This document shows, one piece after another, positions 58,759 through 64,000 of a DNA stretch of 64,000 nt. This stretch comes from Liolophura sinensis (taxonomy: Eukaryota; Mollusca; Polyplacophora; Chitonida; Chitonidae). The stretch lies in NCBI RefSeq assembly GCF_032854445.1, contig NC_088298.1, positions 13,131,504-13,195,503 on the forward strand, written 5' to 3'. Position 1 is the stretch's first letter. Each line of letters begins with the position of its first letter. The position numbers and the translations under genes were made by a program. Under the pieces are notes generated by a model. The model was given only the letters and a program-made list of their open reading frames with translations, made no database searches and was not told where the DNA came from.

Positions 58759-59537
58759 TCAGATAAACATCAAACAAGGATTGGGAGTTGAAAATGACGA
58801 TCTGCAGCCAGTCTGCTTTCCAGAGGATGTGAAGTTGATGTGAACTCTGCTGTTATTTAGTGATGCATTGTTGAACAGCCTTCCAAATCTTTGAGGCGTG
58901 ACTGAAAACTGGAATTTTGCCATTTGGGTTGTATTGCTATTGTTATGTGTAACATTACAGTCGACAGCTTCGGGTATTTGCACTGGGAGTGGCCTGACTG
59001 ACATGGGAGTATTTTCACTCAACGGCATTTTCACTTTCAGCATTTTCTGATAACACACTTGAAGCATGCAGGATAATGCTGATTTCACGGCGCTTTGAAA
59101 CGGACGGTTTGGTGACATAACTCCGTACACTGGATTCATTGCGGTGGTCTGTCACAGATAATAACGTCCATCACAGTAATCCCGGCATCAGCAAGAACTG
59201 TGGCTGTCGTAGCCCGGACGCAGAGATTGGTGCACCGGCGGCTAAGTTTTGCATCGCGGGAAATATCAGATATCGTGGATCCGATCTTTTTTAGACCCAT
59301 TGGTTGATTGCTATACCATGGTTTGTGGTCAACTGGGACGTTTAGGAGAGGCCGCTGAAAGAAAGACTCGGAGGAAGAATTATCAGGTCCGTATGTAAAA
59401 AAAAAAAAACTTTTCGTGAAACCATTATTATCTCTTATTGTGTAGCATTCAAACTTCCCTATGGGCTTTGAATTATCTGTAACCTGATACTTTTCTTCTT
59501 TAAAATAAACGTTCGCTCCGACAGAAAAAATAGCCAT
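58759..59537 (-). pseudogene. Tyrosine recombinase (Crypton-like), C-terminal part, frameshifted
   Basis: Tyrosine recombinases cut and rejoin DNA through a tyrosine nucleophile and an R-H-R-H/W pocket. The frame from 59,537 to 59,136 contains the pre-catalytic segment PWYSNQPMGLKKIG and then LSRRCTNLCVRATTATVL, which I align with the family's TNH-x-x-R-AT box; the conserved histidine before the arginine appears replaced by leucine. Near 59,150 the frame slips, and the adjacent frame reads DHRNESSVRSYV, holding a histidine and the expected Tyr. A second frame (58,759-59,139) follows with an Asn-rich end (FNNASLNNSRVHINF). The upstream half of the enzyme is absent. The assignment to DUF3504/Crypton-type transposases is from motif recognition only. 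Confidence 0.58.
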
Positions 59538-59742
59538 TTTGTTTCTTTGTTTATATTTGTCGTCTGCTTTATCAATGTAAACAACAACCTCTATCTACCC
59601 ATAGAACTACAATAGACCCGTCCAGAAGTCAAACGCTTCTGCCTCTTGATCGGGGGTATCTAACGACTTAGATAATGTGCACTTGGCATAGAGCCAAGCA
59701 GTGCGTTGTATGTAATAAAAAGGAATCGAAGGGTAATAGAAT

Positions 59743-61960
59743 TGTTTTTTGAGGGTGAGAATTGCTCTCACCATCACTTAAATTGCAATCAACATCACTC
59801 CATTTTTTGGACCTAATTCGGCTTATGCCATACTGCTACGCCGCGTGTAAATTGCTTATACTCGTATTTATGAATTTACATGAACAATTAGAATAAAACC
59901 TTGACAGAGGTAAACTGACAAGAGGCTGTATTTCACCGGTTACGTGTGACCGTTTGTCAGCTATCACACTGTCGTCGCTGCTCTGGTTTTACTCGCTATG
60001 TTGTACATCTTCAATTATATTGAGTCATTTCACAAAGGTGTCCTCTTTTATGAGATCATGCAGTCCAAATACCAAACAAATTAACAACAGTGCTGCTTCT
60101 ATGGAGGGAACGCCAAGCTTACGACACGTAACTTGACACCATATGTAAGTTCAGTACATGAACACTCAGCCGACCTGTGTGTGGCACATAAGGCCATCAT
60201 TACAAATACATTTGTTGGGCAACACACTACCAACCCTCCAAAAAAGGGCTCCAAGATTGTTTTTATCTTTTTTATATTTTCTCGAGCCCTTAATACCTTA
60301 AAATCGATATCTGTTTTCATTACCCAGCAAAGAAAGAAAAATTCCATACTGACCTACCCTATTTTTTCCTAATAAGGTTTAAGGTACATTGAAGTTGACT
60401 CAACCAAGAATTTCTTAAAGATGGCCTTACGTAGACCAAAGACAAGGAAATAAAAATGTAGAATTTAAAGCCTGAAGTATGACAGGGCTAAGGATTGAGC
60501 TCTTGCCTATGAAGCAGGCACTTTACCATTAGGTTATCAGGCCCAACCCTGAACTTGATTCTCAAAAATAACAAAAGTCAACCGTTGCATTATGAAGCAA
60601 TCTTCTGATGCTAATACTAAAAGTGAGAAAATACGAATTAGTATAAAAGTCAACAACAAACACATATTAAAATTTGGAAATTTGTTGCTCATTTCTTTAA
60701 AACCTGAGAGAAAGACAACAATAATTCTTCATGGCAAGGCGAATACTCCCTAAAATCAATGCAAGAGAATTCTGCCTTCTGAAGCATTGGCGACAACGTA
60801 TATTTCAATCTCTGAAGATCAAATAAAATTTGGCAGTTGTTCTTTTTTATTATTAACTCTTCACGGCAAGATCCAGGAAAACGGACCATTCTGAAACTCG
60901 TGGAACATAAAGGACTGCCCAGAGTCTAATGGGACCCCGTGAGTAAAATCGCAGCTTGTGTTTTGTAGATAGGTGTGATTAGAAGTCGTAGCACCACAAA
61001 TTCCTCCTTCAGTGGTTTGGATAGAATGATTTCTTGAGCTAACCTCCTTGAACACCCTATCACCGCTTGCAGAGTGATTGCAGCAGACATCTGTGCAATG
61101 TCCGGCAGCAACAGCTTTTGTACCATTTCTTTGACCATCGTTGCCATCATCATATTCAGAATCACTGACACAGCCGATAAGTTTGCACAGGCATCTGTCC
61201 TAATATCGTCTTTAACGTTATCACCAATAATGTCTTTTCTGAACCTTTTGATATTTCCAATTGACAACAATTTCCCATTTACATCATCATGGGTTTCACC
61301 CTTCCAAGCACACAACTGCTTCAATGAGGTCAGACGGTTGGTGGCGATTGTTGAAATGAAACGGAAAAAATTGCTCGAACTTTATTTCATTGCTAGCCTT
61401 CAAAATTATCTGAAAAAAAAATACATGGAATGTAATATTTACTTCTTTAGTTGACTGGTGATTCAAAATATAGCCTCATAAGCATAAAAGGTCTAGCCAT
61501 ACTCCTTAAAGCACATATACCGCTCCCAACGCTCTCTTTACACCACTGCCACCACTAGACGAGCTTGACCTTTGGAGCCTGACACACGAGACACACGTGG
61601 GTATGTTTCGGCTTAGTTTCATTACCGGTTTCTTCACGCGGAACAATTTAATCAGCATTCAGCATTGAAATTGTTCCAGTTGTTGGTCAGAATCATGTTG
61701 TGCACACTTTGGATGAAGAGAATGCCTGCGCATAAAATATCCTCAGAAACAGAAATTGACGCAGAGCTTTTGTGTTTCTTGACATCACTGCCTGCCTTAT
61801 CACCGTGACCCAATGACCTCGCCGTTGTACAAAATTTGCAACGGTGACAGTCATGTAAATGGAACGTAGAGAGTGGCGCATGCGCTGTACAGAGTATGAG
61901 GTCTATCTCTGTTCTATTCAAATTAGTGTTTGATATTTTAGACGTTGTCTACGTCAAATG
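59743..61960. other. Gene-poor stretch, unassigned
   Basis: Only short frames. A minus-strand frame of 132 codons at 60,926-61,324 has ordinary-looking composition (a Met/Leu-rich helix) but no motif I recognise; it might be an exon. A tRNA-like sequence lies at 60,478-60,545. Confidence 0.45.
60478..60545 (-). tRNA. tRNA-like sequence, probably a pseudogene or SINE head
   Basis: Reverse complement reads GGGCCTGATAACCTAATGG (A-box-like), a stem TGCCT/AGGCA around GCTTCAT (TTC in the anticodon position), and AGCTCAATCC (B-box-like). The base before the anticodon is C where tRNAs have U, and the acceptor stem does not close, so a working tRNA-Glu is unlikely. Confidence 0.35.
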
Positions 61961-62087
61961 ACCAGCGAATGATCGTGGGTTTCCCCCGGGCTCTGCCTGG
62001 TTTTCTCCCACCATAATGCTGGCCGCCGTCGTATAAGTGAAATATTCTTGAGTACGGCGTAAAACACCAATCAAATAAATAAATAAA
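61961..62087 (+). mobile_element. SINE copy, 5' truncated, well preserved
   Basis: GTGGGTTTCCCCCGGGCTC, CCACCATAATGCTGGCCG, GTATAAGTGAAATATTC, TTGAGTACGGCGTAAAACAC and (AAAT)n tail. This is the cleanest copy of the 3' end in the window. Confidence 0.87.
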
Positions 62088-62711
62088 TGTAGTACACTTA
62101 AATATTCTAGCCCGTTACTTTGCACAGTTTGTAAATACCGCTTTTGTTTTTACATTTTTGGATGTATTACCCCTAGACGTCATAAGTAGGTAAAAGAAAC
62201 ATTTGTTTCATGACGTTCCAGTCTGAGCTCAGAAGCCAACCAGAGCTGGACTGAAACTGTGATCTCAGTGTTTTACTTATTCATTTAACTGACGTAATAA
62301 TGATTTTATGGGTGGAAGAAACCGGAATCCCCTGGGCATCATATGTACTCACAAACTTCCCCCCACATGCCACAAACAGACATGCACACCATATTGGTGG
62401 AAGTCAAGTGGCCTTTAAGAAACAAAAGGCTGCACAAACGGCCCCAAGAGCATCGCCAACAGCTTTTTTGTCATCAAGGCACACTTACAGTGACAACAGG
62501 AGAATATAAAAATTCCCAGTCCAAAGCCGGATCTGAACCCTGAAAAACGAGCACCTTAACCACAAGCTGTTCTCACAGACATTTTCACCTGGCAATGCTC
62601 ATTCCCGCTGCACATCTGCCAAGTTCTCCATCAGGAATGTCCAGCCTAGGTCTAAGTTGCCATTAATCCAGTTGTGGCTGATGCTTATGGCGTCTTCCTG
62701 TAATAAACACA
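62088..62711. other. Spacer before the minisatellite
   Basis: No gene or repeat recognised. Short overlapping plus-strand frames at 62,300-62,543 have no motif. Confidence 0.45.
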
Positions 62712-63772
62712 ATGATACAGAAATCCACACCGCCTCCAGCTGAAGGAAATCTCAGCCTACCACAATCTACAATAAAATACCAGCCCACTACACCCAGCTA
62801 CAGGAAATCTCAGCCCATCACACCCAGCTACAGGAAATCTCAGCCCACCACATCCAGCTACAGGAAATCTCAGCCCACCACAACCAGCCACAGTAAATCT
62901 CAGCCCATCACACCCAGCTACAGGAAATCTCAGCCCACCACACCCAGCTACAGGAAATCTCGGCCTACCACAACCAGCTACAGAAAATCTCAGTCCAACA
63001 CACCCAGATACAGAAATCCACACCGCCTCCAGCTGAAGGAAATCTCAGCCTACCACAATCTACAGTAAAATACCAGCCCATCCCACCCAGCTACGGAAAA
63101 TCTTAGTCCACCACACCCAGCTACAGGAAATCTCAGACCACCACAACCAGCTACAGTAAATCTCAGTCCAACACACCCAGATACAGGAAATCTCAGCCTA
63201 CCACACCCAGCTACAGGAAATCTCAGCCTACCACAACCAGCCACAGTAAATCTCAGTCCAACACACCCAGATACAGAAATCCACACCACCTCCAGCTGAA
63301 GGAAATCTCGGCCTACCACAATCTACAGTAAAATACCAGCCCATCACACCCAGCTACGGAAAATCTTAGTCCACCACACCCAGCTACAGGAAATCTCAGC
63401 CTACCACAACCAGCCACAGTAAATCTCAGTCCAACACACCCAGCTACAGGAAATCTCAGCCTACCACAACCAGATACAGTAAATCTCAGTCCAACACACC
63501 CATATACAGGAAATCTCAGACCACCGCACCCAGCTACGGAAAATCTTAGTCCACCACACCCAGCTACAGGAAATCTCAGACCACCACAACCAGCTACAGT
63601 AAATCTCAGTCCAACACATCCAGCTACAGGATATCTCAGCCCTCCTCACCCAGATACAGTAAATCTCAGTCCAACACAGCCAGCTACAGGATATCTCAGC
63701 CTTCCTCACCCAGATACAGTAAATCTCAGTCCAACACACCCATATACAGAAATCCACACCACCTCCAGCTGC
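62712..63772. repeat. 30-bp minisatellite with a longer embedded unit
   Basis: The basic unit is about 30 bp, ACACCCAGCTACAGGAAATC plus TCAGCCCACC, with variants (AACCAGCCACAGTAAATC, ACCCAGATACAG). A longer variant with AGAAATCCACACCGCCTCCA and CAATCTACAGTAAAATACC recurs at about 62,713, 63,007 and 63,270, and partly at 63,743, so several 30-bp units and one special unit were duplicated together. Because 30 is divisible by 3, all frames look open (for example SYRKSQPTTP repeated on the plus strand); I do not regard these as proteins. Confidence 0.92.
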
Positions 63773-64000
63773 AGAAAATTTGAGTTTGAACCGTTCCTTG
63801 GCACTTTTTTATGGTGTAAACCAAGACTTAAGCTTCGATATAGCTCAAAGTATTGGTGGAAGAACAGCGCGGTTTGAACCATTCCAGTCCTCGTCCCGAA
63901 CTACATTGAATCAGCACAATTTTGAGCACAATTCAACAATTCTGCCCAATAAAGTTTTTGCACTTATTAAATATTTCACGAAAAGTTGTGTGCCGTTCGG
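63773..64000. other. End of window, nothing recognised
   Basis: About 230 bp of AT-rich sequence without a frame, repeat or motif that I can support. Confidence 0.5.

Larger units (their letters stand above)
57404..59742 (-). mobile_element. Crypton-like (tyrosine recombinase) repeat, copy B
   Basis: A 2.3-kb repeat, uninterrupted at the point where copy A has a Tc1 insertion. It begins with a strong foldback (57,408-57,575) and ends at GGGTAATAGAAT (59,731-59,742). ATTCTATTACC just inside the foldback (57,572-57,582) is the complement of the right end, so short inverted ends may exist. The minus strand encodes a damaged tyrosine recombinase (58,759-59,537). Confidence 0.72.

Noticed and set aside
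60478-60545. Functional tRNA-Glu gene
   Set aside because: The anticodon loop has C where U33 is required and the acceptor stem does not close, so it is listed only as a tRNA-like sequence.
60926-61324. 132-codon minus-strand frame with helical composition
   Set aside because: No recognised family and no clear splice sites; left as unassigned rather than called a gene.
62712-63068. Repetitive protein with SYRKSQPTTP units
   Set aside because: A 30-bp minisatellite is open in several frames on both strands by arithmetic alone; there is no signal peptide, start context or neighbouring exon to support coding.

Overview
The window looks like nuclear DNA of a lophotrochozoan animal, most likely a mollusc (perhaps a bivalve). 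The grounds are protostome-style Toll-like receptor genes with a single coding exon behind a splice acceptor, a dense family of tRNA-headed SINEs with AAAT-type tails of the sort common in mollusc genomes, Tc1/mariner and tyrosine-recombinase transposons, and a long satellite array. Nothing in it looks bacterial. The species call is inference.

Layout. Bases 1-20,202 are one head-to-tail satellite of about 548 bp per unit: 36 complete monomers plus a cut-off 37th. A five-monomer higher-order repeat of about 2,737 bp is nearly perfect at the left and fades to the right. At 20,202/20,203 the satellite stops mid-monomer and meets the broken 3' half of a GC-rich Polinton/Maverick (adintovirus-like) element, 20,203-28,484. 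It carries the end of a protein-primed-type DNA polymerase B (+), an rve integrase (-), four small mostly membrane-anchored proteins (-), a packaging ATPase (-), a predicted major capsid protein (-), a long coiled-coil protein (+) and a tail-anchored protein (-), and ends in palindromic subterminal repeats. Almost every gene is frameshifted or nonsense-mutated, so this is a relic of an integrated virus-like element.

Bases 28,485-57,400 hold a Toll-like receptor cluster embedded in transposons. TLR-1 (30,616-33,125, +) has a complete ectodomain and TIR domain separated by a 4-bp net deletion next to the membrane segment. TLR-2 (43,748-46,258, +) is intact at 836 codons. TLR-3 (about 54,810-56,885, -) is an inverted, heavily damaged and 3'-truncated pseudogene. 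A small orphan copy of the end of a TIR exon lies just after TLR-2. The TIR domains of TLR-1 and TLR-2 are far more alike at the nucleotide level than their ectodomains.

Among and beyond the TLRs lie two dead Tc1-like elements (37,690-39,211 and 40,433-41,643), a mariner-like element with an open 368-codon transposase, perfect 28-bp inverted repeats and a TA duplication (47,454-48,841), two copies of a tyrosine-recombinase (Crypton-like) repeat (40,138-42,235 and 57,404-59,742), a MITE family with GGCAGCTTGCACAAAG-type ends, at least twelve SINE copies, and a 30-bp minisatellite (62,712-63,772). One Tc1 copy sits inside one Crypton-like copy, and the other Crypton-like copy preserves the empty target site. 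I see no confident host gene after TLR-2 apart from the TLR-3 pseudogene.
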